Made by a program: the position numbers and the translations under genes. This document shows positions 1 through 13,599 of a stretch of 64,000 bases of DNA, piece by piece. How positions within the stretch are numbered: position 1 is the first letter of the stretch; every line of letters starts with the position of its first letter. The DNA is taken from positions 227,843 through 291,842 of the forward strand of contig NW_020312247.1 in the NCBI RefSeq assembly GCF_002999335.1. The letters run 5' to 3'. Origin of the DNA: Cyclospora cayetanensis. Taxonomy: Eukaryota; Apicomplexa; Conoidasida; Eucoccidiorida; Eimeriidae. The notes beneath the pieces are model-generated. The model did no database searches, was not told the origin of the DNA, and saw only the letters and a program-made list of their open reading frames with translations.

Positions 1-1718
1 TCTCGTCGTCGCAGTGCCTCTCCCGCAGCAGCGCTGACAGAAGGCGTCGAACCTTTCTTCGTACTCGCTGGCAGGCGACCCTCTGTTCAGCTTCTGCGCC
101 CTCGCCCTGGGCAGCTCATGATGCACCAGACTTGGGAACCTACAGATCGAGCGCGGCGGCTGCTGCCGCATGCGTGTTATGCTGCTGCGTGGTTCTCAGC
201 GAGACAGGCGGCAGCAGCTTCCGCGGCTGCTGATGCGCCAGGAGTTGCGCTTGTGGGGGGCGTGGAGGGAGGCGTCGTGGCTATCGATCCTCGAAGTCCG
301 CTTCCGATCGCTCTGCAGCAGCGAATCTGCAGCGCCGGTATCGGCGGGCCTGTCAGTGGCATCCTTCCACTTCAGACGCATGTAGACGCTGTCGTGGTTC
401 GCAGAGGGATTGAGGGCTTGCAGCTGTTAGACTTGCGGCGTGCAGCGCAGTCGACACAGGAGGGACCTCAGGGCAGGTATGCTGTTTTAGCTGAGGCTGC
501 TGATCATGAGGCTGCTGATCATGAGGCTGCTGATCATGAGCCTGCTGATCATGAGGCCGCTGATTCATGAGGCTGCTGATCATGAGGCTGCTGATTCATG
601 AGGCTGCTGATCATGAGGCTGCTAATTATGAGCCTGCTGATTCATGAGGCTGCTGATCATGAGGCTGCTAATTATGAGCCTGCTCATCATGAGGCTGCCA
701 ATTATGAGGCCGCTGATCATAAGACTGCTAATTATGAGCCTGCTGATCATGAGGCTGCTGATCATGAGGCTGCTGATTCATGAGGCTGCTGATTCATGAG
801 GCTGCTGATTATGAGCCTGCTGATCGTGAGGCTGCTGATTATGAGCCTGCTGATTATGGGCCTGCTGATTATGAGGCTGCTGATTATGAGGCTGCTGCTG
901 TCACGATTGCTGTTGTTGCGCTTTTGCGTCCTTGCATGTGTGGCATGTGTCGACGCTGTTTCTGCAGGAGGTTGGCTGCATGCGTCGTTCGCGAATTCCG
1001 CCCTCCTCGGGAGGCCAGCGTTAGCAGCTTCCTGTGTAACAAATGGCGATTTGCTGTGGACCAGCAGGAAGACCTTATTGTTGCCCCTTTCCCATACAGC
1101 AGCAAAAGCAGTGGCAGCGGCGGCAGTTTTCTGCTGTTTGATGTGCGTCGGGGCGGCTGCTACCGAGAAATTGATGTGGCACCTTCAGGAGTGGCTGCAG
1201 CAGACGGGATGCCGTTCGAGCTCTTTGGCTGCTGCTGCTTACTGCCGCATGCGGCATACGATATGGCGGATACCCCACTATTTCAGGAGGAGGTCCTTAT
1301 ACATCCACTGCAGCACAGTGAGCAGTCAGCGCCGCTTCTGCACTCTGTTTCGTCTGGACCACACAACCGGGCTTGTGGTTGCACATCGTTGGATGGGGGA
1401 ACGGCAGATAGAGCACAGTGGCAAAGCCGGCGGCGTTTTAGCTGTACGTACAGCTGGGACTGCTTTTGTAGTGGGAGTGTGGTTGGGGCTGATGGCCAAG
1501 AGCAGCAGCAAAAGCAGATAACCAGCGCTTGCTGTGCATTGTTACGCCTTGGGGGCTGGCCTGCTGGTGCCCGAGCAACATCCCCAACCCAGCTTCATTT
1601 GGATGCTCCAAGAGCAGCAGCAGCAACAACAACCACTGACGTGAGAAGATCGGTCTTTGTTGGCGCGAGCACGTGCGGTCTACACGTGCTGGTAGCCACG
1701 CCCCCCGACTCTGTGTAA
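1..1718 (+). CDS. 3' part of a beta-propeller-like protein gene (partial, spliced)
   Basis: The gene is open at the left edge. The frame through 118-476 encodes glycine- and hydrophobic-rich strands (VALVGGVEGGVVAIDPR, then VDAVVVRRGIEGLQLLDLR) typical of WD40/beta-propeller blades. A donor (GGCAG/GTATGC, intron from 477) leaves phase 2, and the acceptor TTTCTGCAG at 967 restores the frame of the next exon, which contains WRFAVDQQEDLIVAPFPY and SFLLFDVRRG, again blade-like. Further coding sequence in another frame around 1330-1500 (FRLDHTTGLVVAHRW, VLAVRTAGTAFVVGVWLGL) needs one more intron somewhere near 1200-1330. The last segment (RSVFVGASTCGLHVLVA) stops at 1718. The first intron (477-967) is almost entirely a 15-bp tandem repeat. 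No family member could be named and the internal exon limits after 1200 are uncertain. Beta-propeller is inference from strand pattern only. Confidence 0.6.
487..905 (+). repeat. 15-16 bp tandem repeat filling an intron
   Basis: About 27 imperfect copies of the unit CTGCTGATCATGAGG, with ATTCATGAGG, AATTATGAG and CATCATGAG variants. Some units are 16 bp, which shifts the frame. The array lies wholly inside the phase-2 intron 477-967 of the beta-propeller-like gene. Every unit carries CTGAT or a close variant, which resembles a branch-point consensus (CTRAY). Confidence 0.9.
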
Positions 1719-4700
1719 GCTGTTAGATTGGCTGCGTGAGTAGCGTTCAAGGTCCCATCAGCAGCGCAGATTACATTGTGGAGGTGCTGCCTTTGTTCCG
1801 ATAAGTATCTCTTGGAATCCGTAGAGTGATGCAAAGCTCCCTAGTGCAGGTGACGAGTGCCCGTATACGCAGTTGGATTTATTCTATTTGCACGCTGGAC
1901 ATACCCTGCCTGCTGCTTGTGGCTCCTACGCCGTTTTCAAGATCTCATTGCGGCAGGTGATGCTCAGCGATACCAGTAGTTGCCAAACTGGCAGCCTGAC
2001 ATGCTGTGGACCACATCGAGAGAGATTCGTGCGCTTTTAGCAGTGTCAAAAGTAACGGTTATCAAAGCGAGAAACAGCTTTAGGAAATTAGGTTTATGAG
2101 TGCCCATGGATATTCACTTGATATGTTTTACGTCCATCTGGAAATCTGTTTACTGAGCCATAATACAGCTGAAGTTTCTGAGGTGTATCCACGTGCAGCC
2201 TTCCGTTTTTCTGTACTACTGTGGGCTGGTCATGGCCTCCTTGCAGTGCTATTGCTTTGTAGTAAAATCCGCAGTGCTTCCTCGTTTTGCGAGCCTCTCT
2301 GCGTGAGCAAATATTTTGCTCGCAGGAGAGCTGGCAATGACGTGTTTGAAAGATCTTTTGGGGTGTCTAGCGTGTACTACCTACTGCTATTCAACACAGA
2401 GCCTCATAGGCTTATCTTCCATTTATCATGTATGCTGGTAGTGGCAAGTAGAAATCTGCGACATCCACAAGGCATTGGTCCTGGTAACACTTAAGTGCAT
2501 GTGCGGAACACCTGCCACTCCTTTTTCGCAGCACTCTGTCACCATATTCCACACACATGAAGCAGTTCATTACCAGCCACCGCACGTGTCCGCTCATTAC
2601 AGTGACTAACTTTATTCTAACGGATGATGACGGCAGATGAAGGCATGGACTCAGACTGTGACCAGGGTTTAAGGCGCTTATCTCCATCCATGGGGAGAAT
2701 ATTAGCCTGATGTGCACACCTTTCACATGAGCGGCTAATAATGAAAGCTTATGGAAGTTCAAGGGTCCGCATAAAACAAAAGGCTTTTCTCGGCGCAATC
2801 TAGTTCCAGCGCGCTTTACAGTTGCACTTGTCTAATAAACCTCTCAAAATTGGTGGCACCGTGCTGCATAGAATACCTCTAGCTCCACCCCCAAATATTG
2901 CGACTTGGACCGGAGGGAATGCTGTATGGCAGCAGGGTACAGCCCTTACGGAGGAATACTACCTAGCAGGTATAATTGCGCTTCAGTAATGGAGGAGCTT
3001 TGCTTACACTCTTGGTAGAAGTCATACATACATTTATACCGACATTAAGAGTATCTATATTTGCGGCAAGGCCACTATGTTATGTTAACCAGAGACCAGG
3101 AAAGCCCGAGAGGTTGCCGAGGCCAAAGCGGTGAGATGCTCTACAGGTCTCGTGTTAGGCCTAGCTTTCCTATTAGACGAAGGTTTATCACCATAAATTT
3201 CAAAACCTTGGAGGGCAATGCTCGTCTATACTGGGCAGATTTCTCTGATGAGCTGGGGCACCTTTTCACCCTTCATTCAGCCAAGGAGTAGCACTGTTTG
3301 GCCAACAATGTACGAGGGCTTTCTCATGAAAAAAAATTTGAAGCGCGTGCTCACTGCTTTGTTGCAGTATGGTGCTATGGTGCTCTTACCGAACTATACA
3401 AGAACAGTCAGGGGCTACGAGGACTTCCACTTGTGATAAGGAGTTGCACTGCCCCATCACTTTTTCTGTGTAACGGTTCTTCAGTAAAACCAGGCCAGCT
3501 CAAGATTAATCTGTGGGCAAGATGCTTTCCACTTTGTCTCCTCAAAATTTTAAAGTTTAGTATAAAAATTAAAATTCGAAACATTCTTTTGGCGAGCTCG
3601 TTCCCATACCTGCTTCTACTAAGAATCATCATTCTTAATTTTTGCGTGCATAAGTAAATTTCAAGAGTATCTCAAATTATTTTGTGTACAATCAATGGCC
3701 AATCAAAACGGAGGTGGTGGCCATATGGGCGTGTGGTAGAACTGGGCTGTTACCTGGTTCAGATATGGAATCATACAAAACGCAGCGGCGCTGGATGGCC
3801 AGGGACCCTATGCAGTAAAGATATGACTACGGAAACGCTCTATGAAATGGCCACGGGTGGTAGTAGCGTATCGAAGGATAGCGTTTATTGGGGAGCCGCC
3901 AGGAGACCGAAGTCAGCGTTCGGTTCCTATTCAGCTCCAGGTTGTAGGACCACAAAAGCAGAGAGTGCAAGCTGCAACAAACCAACCTTGAGGTTCCTCC
4001 CTGCTTAAATCAAAGATACCAGTGCTAAAAGTTTCATGCCAGTGATAGACTGCCTTTGAAGGTCGCTACGTTATGTTGGCTGCAGCCAACCTGTGGAAGC
4101 CAACAGGACAAGAAGCAATAAGCGTGTTTGGCTATGTATGTGTTCTCAGGTAGCAGACACGTGGCAGCACCAAACACGAATAAATCGCTTATTACCCAAG
4201 CAGCTGTGCTAGGCATGACAAAGGATTGATTGAACGCAGTTTTCCCTGAATAAATCCGGTACCTTATGGCAGTACATGATTGCTGGGAAGAACGTCCGGG
4301 GCGGGCATCCGTTGAAATTATCACGTGTCGGGACATGAGTAGCTAAGATCCTTTAAGTGAGCCTTTCGACTTCCTTCCCGTTGATCAAATTTACTTTGGC
4401 GGAGCGTAGGTTGCTTGTTGCATGGCTTGCAGGGGCTATACTTAGAGAAGTGAGACCCTTAGCTGAAAGCCATGCTGCTCTATGAGGATGCGTTACGAGG
4501 CTACCCAGTCCTTGTTCACCACGTTTAGTGGGTCTGTCAAAGACTGGATAACTTCCATGATACTGGGCGCAAGTTGGCAATTCCAGTAAAGCCAACGGAA
4601 TGAAATTCGGCCTTCTTGGAGGGCTAGGTAGAGCGGCAACATAGGGCTTATAATGTCCACAAGCCGCCATACCTGCAGGCTCTCGACGATGAGTATTCAG

Positions 4701-7700
4701 TTGAACGTTAATCCTAGCCGATCGACTTGATAAGTCAATAGTTTCATAGGGCTGCTTGGCCAATGCCTGGCTTTTACGCTTGGCGGATTGCTTGTTCCTG
4801 TTTCGTGCTCCATGGTTCCCGCCATTCGTGCCCTCATTCTTCTTGCTTTGGTGCATATGAAACGCTTGAGAAAATGTGCATGAAGCTAGAGAAAGAGGTG
4901 CTGCATCTTTTTGTGATCCCACCCGCAGCTGGACTTGTGCGGCCTGAGCACCCCTGGCCACTCTCAAGTGAAATCTATCTTGCTGTGATCTGAATTTCAC
5001 ATCTTTTGTGGCTATAGGTGGTGATTTTTCCTCGCTCGGTCTCCGGCTGCCTCCGCTGGACAGTCTGCCTGCAAATTGCCACGGTAGTACCATGCCATCG
5101 ACTTCGCGCAAAGCAGACTCCAATGTCTCCCTGCCTTTATCATCTAGAGGCATGGCAGGGGCCGAACCTAATTCTAATCCAGGTGCTTCATGAGAAAAGG
5201 CAGTCGTTTGGCTGAATCAGTCATAAACACGCAGCAGCGAGTATTTGGTCCAGTGAGAGAACCAACCCCTCGAGATGCCTGGAACTAGCATAACAAGAAC
5301 TATTACTTGAATCTCTCACACTGTACTTCCCCATAGGTGCTTAATCACGGCGACGTTTCGGCCTTTCATATTGGCGGGCTGCATGGCGGAAGCTGGGGCA
5401 CATCGCGGCGTACACGGCAATCGATCTTCTTCAGCTAGTCATTTGGGATAGATTACTCAGTGTCCGGAATGGACAGCGTGTGCAGTAAATTACACGTTTT
5501 GAGATTTTAGAGGTACTCGCTGCTCCGTTGTTTATCCGTTGGGTACACATGTACGGCACGGAAGGAGCAGGCATTGCAAGCAGCAGGGGCCGACGGTGAC
5601 CACCAATCTTAATGCTACAGCCCTGGCGGCATTACTCCACTGAGTGCAAGATAGCACCTAGAAATGCTCTAAATGTTTAATTATACTTTGAAATAGCAAG
5701 AATAAACACTGTGAGAGTCGTAGCGCAGCCAAATCCGGAGTCTGCTCAGGCACTCCGATGGTCAGACCTGAGTGGGTCTCCAGTACCAGGGCATGTGTGG
5801 CTGTGCCGTTCTGAGAGAAGAAAATCTACAAACATTTTTCCCTTAATACACACTTTTTTATCTAATAAATTTATTGTCTTTGCTTCTCACATCTGTAGTC
5901 GTTGGATCGCAAAGGACTGCCCATGGTTCACAAATGCTGGCTGTGGTTTCTTCTACTGTAAGACTCCGCGAGAGGTGTGCTACACGGGCAGCGTGAAGCC
6001 CACTACAAGACACAACTCGCACTCGACTAGCCTCCTAAACGCCCTTATACTCATTAAGTGGATATGGTGCCGCGGTCTCGTTTTCAGCCTGTCTTAGTGC
6101 ATGGGGCTTACAATAACAATGATCTGGTTGCATGCTGTACGCACTGATGACCTTTTTGCACATCTATAGCATTTACTCCTGCACAAAGTCACCAGATGAG
6201 GCCTAGCGACAAGAAGGATGATGTCTGCAGGAACCGCTTTTTTCTCCTCTAGTTTGTAGGCAAGTAGATATAGATTCACCGTAATTGCTCCTTGCCGCGC
6301 TGAGAATACTGATTATGCTTTTGTTTTTGTATGTGTGTTTAGCCATTGCGCACTGTAGTTTTCATTTTTTTCATATTAAAAGATCGTGACTCTTCTCGAA
6401 CATTTGGCTTTTACCTCAAGCCTCTGCAAAGTATCTCAGATGATGGCCGCGCGGGGCACTCATTAGGTATACTGAAAAAGGACCTAAACCACTTGTTCTG
6501 CCCACGAAGTATATTGTGTGGTAACCTGATAAAACTTATTTTGTATGCTCTAAGCAGTGCCTAAGCCTACACATAATGAATCATTTTGGGGGTCGATATG
6601 TGCAGTACTTGTGCTGCTGCTAACATGCCACCTTGCGCCACTTTTAGTGCTATCCCTTTTACGTCTAGTGCAGCCGGAGGCGCACTGATAGACAATTGAA
6701 ATCTGATTGGGTGCCCTGTGATCACACTGCGAACAGCGAATGAAGCATATGGTCGCGAACAAGATAGGGTTTGTGTAAACAAGGTCTTGTGCCCTTAAAT
6801 ACTACGAGCAAAAGCCTGAATAGTTGGCGGCGCTTCGTAGTTAAGGACTGTTAGATGCGTAGAGTGACCTTTTTCATCGGGAGCTGTGCGGGTTCCTTTG
6901 TAAGGGTGTAGGAAGGACTTGAAGGGTTGTACCGAAGCTCTTAAAAGCAAGGTAACGTTAGACAATAAGGAAATGATCAAAAGTAAATAAACCAATAAAG
7001 AGCACAGTACACAATTAGTAAGTACGGACAGAACCGACATGCTTTTAAACACAATATGGGCGCTAAATTACTCTCTCTTTGGCATGAACCTCCCTGTGAA
7101 GGGTGTAAATGCGGCGAAGTACTCACTTTTAACAGTATACGGGCTTTTATTCTGGCTGAATCAAGCTGAGAGGTAAAGCAATGTGTGTCTAGCATCGCCT
7201 GAGCCCATCAATATCCGGCTTGTACTCTTTTCCACTGCAACCTTTTATTCCCAGAAAAAAGCGATAGCATACTCGCATTCCTTCCGACATAGTACAGCTA
7301 TTATATATTCCTAGATTTGGTTAGCGCTAAACAGGCTTAAACATACACTTTCTCGGTTCTTCCTGATCATTATTCAAGTACACCGATGGCTTGGTTCGTA
7401 TAACTTGCTATCTTGTGTACCTGGCTGTTTATGTACACCGGCCTCTGCATGGCCTTAAGCTGACGATAAGCGTATAGAAATGCCAGCTACAAGCTTCCAA
7501 AGCCCAGAGAGCCGTAGATTTGTGCTTGGAATGCATACAGCCGACTCATTTGCCTGTGCAGGATAACATGGACTACTGCATTTCCGACGACTTAAAGGGG
7601 CTGTATAAAAGCTACAACGGACAGCTGTAGTCAAGTCAAAGGCAGAGACTTGTACGATAGAAACCACGCAGGGAATGCGTATAAAAATACACCGGTTTGT

Positions 7701-10700
7701 TGGGAAGGACTAGAGCAAATAGTTGGGAGGAAGAAAGGTCCAACTTAAATTCTTTTATACTCACGGCTCATTGATTTCGTGCAGCTACAGAGAAGAACTT
7801 GCCCCCGTTTATCGGCCGTCACTGCAAAGCTGGCTCTTCTGCCATTCCAACAAAACGTCAAAATAGTATTGTACATTTGCGCGTTTACATAAGTTTTGCG
7901 CAGCAATACCGTGGAAATGCATGATTCAATATTTGGATGCATTGCAAAAGTTTAGAAGGGTCGCTAGCCTTTTTATGCCAATGCATCTCCTTCTGTCATG
8001 TGCATCGCTAGTTGTGCACATAATGAAACATATTATAACACTAGCCATGAGTATACTATAGAAGTCGGTATGTAATCGTGCGCACCCATCAATACCAATC
8101 CGTAATTTCTACATTGTTCTTGTCCAAATAATCTGAGACGTTGACTAAGTAAGAGTACTTCGCATTATCTATATGTCAAGCAAGAAAAGAAATGAGCAGT
8201 TCATGTTGCAATATCGCATGCTAGAGCCTGACCTCGAGAGCTGGCTTGTGGTCTGTGCATTTTGTGCTTCTGCTTAGCAGAAAACACTAATGTTGGTCAT
8301 GTGGTACAATGCATTTACAGTGCACTTAGCACGCCAACACATAGTAAAGATTATAACAATGAGTGCTTGAGCTCGTAAATGCACCTTTAGTTTGTATGCA
8401 AGAAGAAGGAAAGTCTTCAATTCCGTCGCTTATCCTCTTCTGCGAAAGGAAGAGATGGAACACTGGGCATACGAATTCAAGTGGTGCTCCACTATCCAAA
8501 TTACAGCCTATGATGTAGGTAACTTATGCATTGAATCAGAGCTACGGGAGTTCCGTTTGTGTCCACATTTTTAAACTAATTTTTACCGCTTAGGAGCCTA
8601 ATACTAGGTCGTGTGGGTATGATGTACGAGGCCGTATAAAACAGTAGTATCAAGCCGGCTTGCAAGGTACTGAATGAATAAGCATAAATTTTGAATCACG
8701 ATTGCACCAAACAGCATGATTATATCAATGTTGGAATTTCACACGGTTGGTGTCAAAGATGGTATTGGAAAAGAGGTGATGGCACCTCTTTTGTGATCAC
8801 GGAATGCTTTGCCTTGAGGGTGTAGTGAATTCAAGAATATCAAATAAGAGAGTCTGTTGTTAGAGCAAAGACACTAGTGGTGAACTACAAAATTTTACCC
8901 GAAATTCCAGCCAAAACATTGCCAGCACAAACAGCCTTTCTGACTTGAAAACCCATTTCATCGTATTAAGCGACCTCATATACGTTTTGAAATTTGTCCA
9001 ATGCCAGCAGGCATGCAATACAAAAAACTTCTGAGAGAAGCCTGTGCTAGAGAAGACTTAAACATTTAGGCGTACAACTTTCCAGCTGTGCAATTTCAAG
9101 GATTCAGCACAATCTTACGGACGGCGATATACTTGTAGACACACATGTCCTCGAAACCCAACGTAATTGTGCCTCAACTGAACAGCAAATATTAGAGATA
9201 CTGTTTAAAATGCTGTTGTGTGTCCGGCTTCTGCATGCCTTGCGCATGTATACAGTGGTGAATGCGTTGGGACACCTGCCCTTCCGTCTAGGTTCGTTCT
9301 TACGCAGAAATCTCAGACCTCCAAGAGACCGCAAAAGCCACGGGGACGAGGAGATACCCACGGTGACTTCGTAATATTACATCACTGTAGCAGGTAAGAA
9401 CAACGTGATAAAGCAAAAAGATCCGCTTATAAGTGTGGATATGCGATTTGCGAAATTTTTATTCAAATTAGGGTAGCCAGTTTGTACAAAGCAGAAATGT
9501 AGTATTTTCTTTCTTCACATGATGTACAAGATGGCCGTGTCCCTCTGCCACTACGCCTTTTTGTAGAGGCAGAGGGCCACAGCCCCGCCGGGCATCTTCA
9601 AAGATGCAAAGGAAGCGCGTTCTATCATGCTGGCTTGTGCCGCATGCTCAGCCGACAGTTGCGAACAAGTACCCGCCACGGATATCTCAAACGATTCGTA
9701 AGTCGCAAAGCATTATTGGCCACACAGTGAAGAATTTTTGCGTTAGGAATAATAAAGCAGAGCCCACCAGGCAAGAACCAAATAACCAAACGAGAAAGTA
9801 TCTATTCCTGCCTGTTGTGGCCGATCCTGCTACGGTCAACCAAGCGGAACAGAGCTGCAAAGCACCAAAAAGGCTGCAAACTGAGTTTATCTGGAGTTTG
9901 ATTTCTCCTAACGTTTTGGAGACGCATGGAGTGGTGTATGTGCATCCAGTCAAATGGAACATGGTAACGGTGAAAGACACTAATATTCGAGATTTATCCT
10001 CCTTTAATTCGTTGCTCGAAAACCATGGAGTGAATTGCTTGTTCAAGGACGGTCTGCTTTCCTGCACTACGTCACTTGTATCCACTGAGACCCCCATTTC
10101 AGTAAGATGTGGCACCGGCTTCTGTTAACAAAGTGTAGCAATAATTTAGAATAACTCCTGGCTGGATTTAATGTGGCTTGGTTGTACAAAAGCACTAGGA
10201 AAAATGTTGTTTGTTCTGGACCACTCGTGTGGTCACGTCAGGCAAGCATTTCCTTCAGACATAGATAGCAACTGCCGTTTGTTGCTGGTTTAGACATATC
10301 AGATGATGCAGGCACATTAGGAGACACAAGTGAGGAGCATAGCCTAGTTGCTTCCAACTACCTCAATTGCATCATGACGCACGTATCTCTAAAGCAGTTT
10401 TAGATAATCCCCGTTCCGGAAGCTCCCTCCATCAAAAAGTGTTTCTTTCGGACCTACAGCTTTTCAGCCCTTTTCGTTGAATGATGAAGAGTTCAACCAG
10501 ACCTTTGTGTACCCAGAAATTTGGAAAGCCTGGGAGTCGATTCTTTCGATCGCAGTGTGAGGCTACTGACCGCCACAGACCCACTCCACCACTTTCTTCT
10601 GCGGGTACACGTGCTCATGTTCGAAGATTCTATGATGCTACAACTCCTCACAGTCCACCAGAGCAGCGAATACCTCACCTTTGCATATTCGAGAGGATAG

Positions 10701-13599
10701 ATGGTAAGTGCTCATCACTCTAAAAAAATGAAGGCGACGCAACTCTGTTTGCGTAAACGCAAGTTTAAACCCTCCACTCTCCAAGATGCGTTAGGACTTG
10801 TCTTTTCACTTGCAAGTGTTCAACGAGTATGAGAGGAGCACCATTTGATTGGAAGAGGCAAGTGGCAGCCCTGCTGCGTTATAGCATGAGCATAATTGTG
10901 TTCAGCAGTGCAATCGCCTTTCCGGGCACGCCGTCGTTCACCATGAGCCCAGTGCACCGGATCCCATCAGAACTCCCAAGCTAAGCGGCGCGAAGCACGG
11001 TTAGCTTGTCTAAAAAGGGAAAGCGCTCCGCGAGTAACCTGTTGGGTGAATACAGCATCTTTTGTGCAGTCTCTTGGCAGTGCAGACCAAGGGGAAGAAG
11101 GGTCCTGATACGGCTGCACTCGTATACCCCAACTTCGAAAGAAAGATATGGCCATAGCCAAGCCCAAATGCGTCTGTATTTGTACATGCTGCGGGGTAAG
11201 CTACACCTAATAATCTTCTAGTAAGTGTTATCTTGACTTAGAATTAGTAAATAATTGACTGCTGGGCTTGTCCGTTCGTATCTCTTATTTATTGCAGAGT
11301 GCTGTGTGCTCGATGCGAAAAGACGTAATAACGTTCGTGTGTACGCTAGATGCCATGTTCTAATTGCTGTGAACACAAAATGGAGGGTACCGCTACGCAA
11401 AACCCAGTTTCTTCTCTCCCCTCATGTCAGAGCCTTGATGGGAGGAAGCAGGTTTTGAAAGAAAATATGGAAAAATTAGCTCTTGTGCTGCATATTGAGT
11501 CTGGGCTTCAGCGTCTCCCCATGGAGATATTAGATGAAGTGTCAAGCCAGGCAACTAACCTGTCATCTTAAGTAATTTCCTCCACACACCAGTGCTCCAT
11601 AAGACAATGGGCTCTTTTAATGGCGTTTAATGCGGGATTCCAGTGCTTTCCTGGGCTGTCTTAAGGCGATGGAGTAGCTGTCGGGGCAGCACATTTGTCC
11701 AGGTTTTCCTCAAACTTTCTCGAAATCCCTGCAGACTGTATCTGAAGAGCGATTAAGTATTATTGTTGCTATGGGAATCAATGCCAATGCTTCACAATGA
11801 CGCCCATGGGACTGCTTGCTGTTTTCACATTTACATGCTCCTTGACCGGCTGATGCTTGCAAATTGGGCCGCCAAACCATTAATAGGTATCCATTATACT
11901 CATAAAGATTCAATACTTTGGGACAGAAGCCACCTCTACGCGAAATCTTCGGTGAATGACTGTTCGGTGGTCATTCATGATTGCCTGTGTGTGCCTTTCT
12001 GCGTGCAAAAGAAGTCGAGGCTTTGGAGTGATAGCTTCCACATTGGCGCAGTGAACGGCAATGCCGTTTCAGCCACAACCAGCTAGCTAAAAATGAAGTT
12101 TTGTTCATTGCCCATTCCTTACACCTGCCCATAGAAATGCTCAGTTACCCCATAAGTCTGACAATGTAGATAGTATGCAACTAAAACAGAGGTTGGGATG
12201 ACACCCTTCCCTACCATTCTCGTCACGCAAAATCCTCATTCTGCTACGATATAACCAACCGTGAATGTGCATCGACCTTTTGGGGCTGAGCGCCCTGATA
12301 GACTACGGGTGCGCAGGTCCCTTAATTCTTAAGGTGTTAGTGCTTGGAGCCCTCCTTAGATTCGAAGAAAGTGAGCAGAGACGCGTCTACAGTGCCAGGG
12401 TACTACAGCAAGCTGTACTCCAACAGTGGTTTGTTGTTTTTGGCCTGGTTTGTGGAGAGAGGCGATCGGATAGTGGTGGAGCGAGCTGGCCTACAGTTGC
12501 GACTCCAGTTAGTGATGCAGTCGAGCCTTGCAGAGCATTTCCGTGAGCTCCAATACCCATAAAGCCGTCTAAAAGTATTCTTATGAGGGCTCCTCCCAGG
12601 TTCGACACAGAGACACGAACCCCGAAACACAGCACCTAACTTTGAAGGAAGTTTGAGTGCCCGCCCAGAAGTGTTTGACCCCCCTCTGCTCTGTCCCCTC
12701 ACGCCGGAACTCCGAGGTAAGGGGGGGTGGGGCGAGAACGCGAGTTGCTGCGGCCGCTAAGCACACAGAGCATTCCCAGCTGACTGCGCCTATAAGTACC
12801 GCACAGGCACACCCTAATCAATCCAGTTGCATCGAGCTAATGTTGCTCCGAAGCAAAAGCATAAACAAACAGAAAAACGAATATTTCAATTTGCGTCTAG
12901 AGCTTTGGGGAAAGCCAAAGTGTAGTTTGGCCCGCGGAACTTCGATTAGGAACTTTTGAAATTAGTCCTTCTTGGCGCGCAGTAGGAGTTGCCCTCTTCG
13001 CTTTCGCGCGAATGGTATTGACCAGTTTGAGGTTAATCCGTTTTATCGAGGGAGTAGGGAAGGGTAGTTTCAGCCAGTTTCACGGCAGGGTCCGAGCAGG
13101 AATGGCACGGAGCCTCGTACAAGCGGAGTGCAGGGCATGAGGAGGCAATTTTTATCGGTTGATACACGTCAATGCTAGTGCTTTTATGACACGGATGAGG
13201 CAGCTGTGTTTGCCACGCACACTTCCGCTCTGCCTCTTTCTTTCGAGCAACGTCGTAAGAACGGCAGTTCCGAGGCTGAGCCGGCGCAGTCCACCGGCAC
13301 AGCTAAGCGCCTCCAACGGCACATCTGCAAAAACTCCGGCCTAAAAGTCATGTGCCAGCGTCTGTATGCGGGGATGATGCTTTATTGATGCGAGTTCATG
13401 ATTTGGGGGAGCGCTGGAACTTTTGGCTTGGTCAGGGTAGGGCGGTGAGGGGCCCCCCACTGCGCATGCAGGGCCCCACATACCGTTCCTCGGGGACTGT
13501 CGCCGTACTCCGTCTTTGAAATTATCCGTACTTCGAATTGTTAGGGGTAGCGGTGCTATCCATCACCAGGAAACGCGCCACACTCTGTCTCTTTCGAGG
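1719..13599. other. Gene-poor stretch of about 11.9 kb, no convincing gene
   Basis: Only short open frames (mostly 60-170 codons) occur, on both strands, with no recognisable motif, no CAG repeats and no consistent splice structure. Base composition is visibly more AT-rich than in the flanking genes. The longest frames are 4353-5153 (-), listed separately, and 9604-10128 (+, 174 codons), which overlaps an equally long open frame on the other strand and shows no family resemblance. The stretch fits a feature-poor segment, possibly built from transposon remnants too decayed to recognise by eye. Confidence 0.6.
4353..5153 (-). CDS. Unrecognised ORF, 266 codons, in gene-poor DNA
   Basis: This is the longest open frame in the left gene-poor stretch. 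The product starts MPLDDKGRETLESALREVDG and has a basic, Asn/Lys/Arg-rich middle (residues about 110-135) but no transmembrane segment, Cys-His knuckle or other motif I recognise. It is not part of an obvious exon series. It could be a chance ORF, a single-exon gene or a retroelement gag fragment, since its basic low-complexity middle and surroundings would suit a remnant. Nothing seen proves any of these. Confidence 0.22.
   Translation of the reverse strand: MPLDDKGRETLESALREVDGMVLPWQFAGRLSSGGSRRPSEEKSPPIATKDVKFRSQQDRFHLRVARGAQAAQVQLRVGSQKDAAPLSLASCTFSQAFHMHQSKKNEGTNGGNHGARNRNKQSAKRKSQALAKQPYETIDLSSRSARINVQLNTHRREPAGMAACGHYKPYVAALPSPPRRPNFIPLALLELPTCAQYHGSYPVFDRPTKRGEQGLGSLVTHPHRAAWLSAKGLTSLSIAPASHATSNLRSAKVNLINGKEVERLT

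Noticed and set aside
9604..10128. 174-codon plus-strand ORF
   Set aside because: It overlaps a 142-codon ORF on the opposite strand and has no motif, no repeat content and no exon partner, so it is probably chance.
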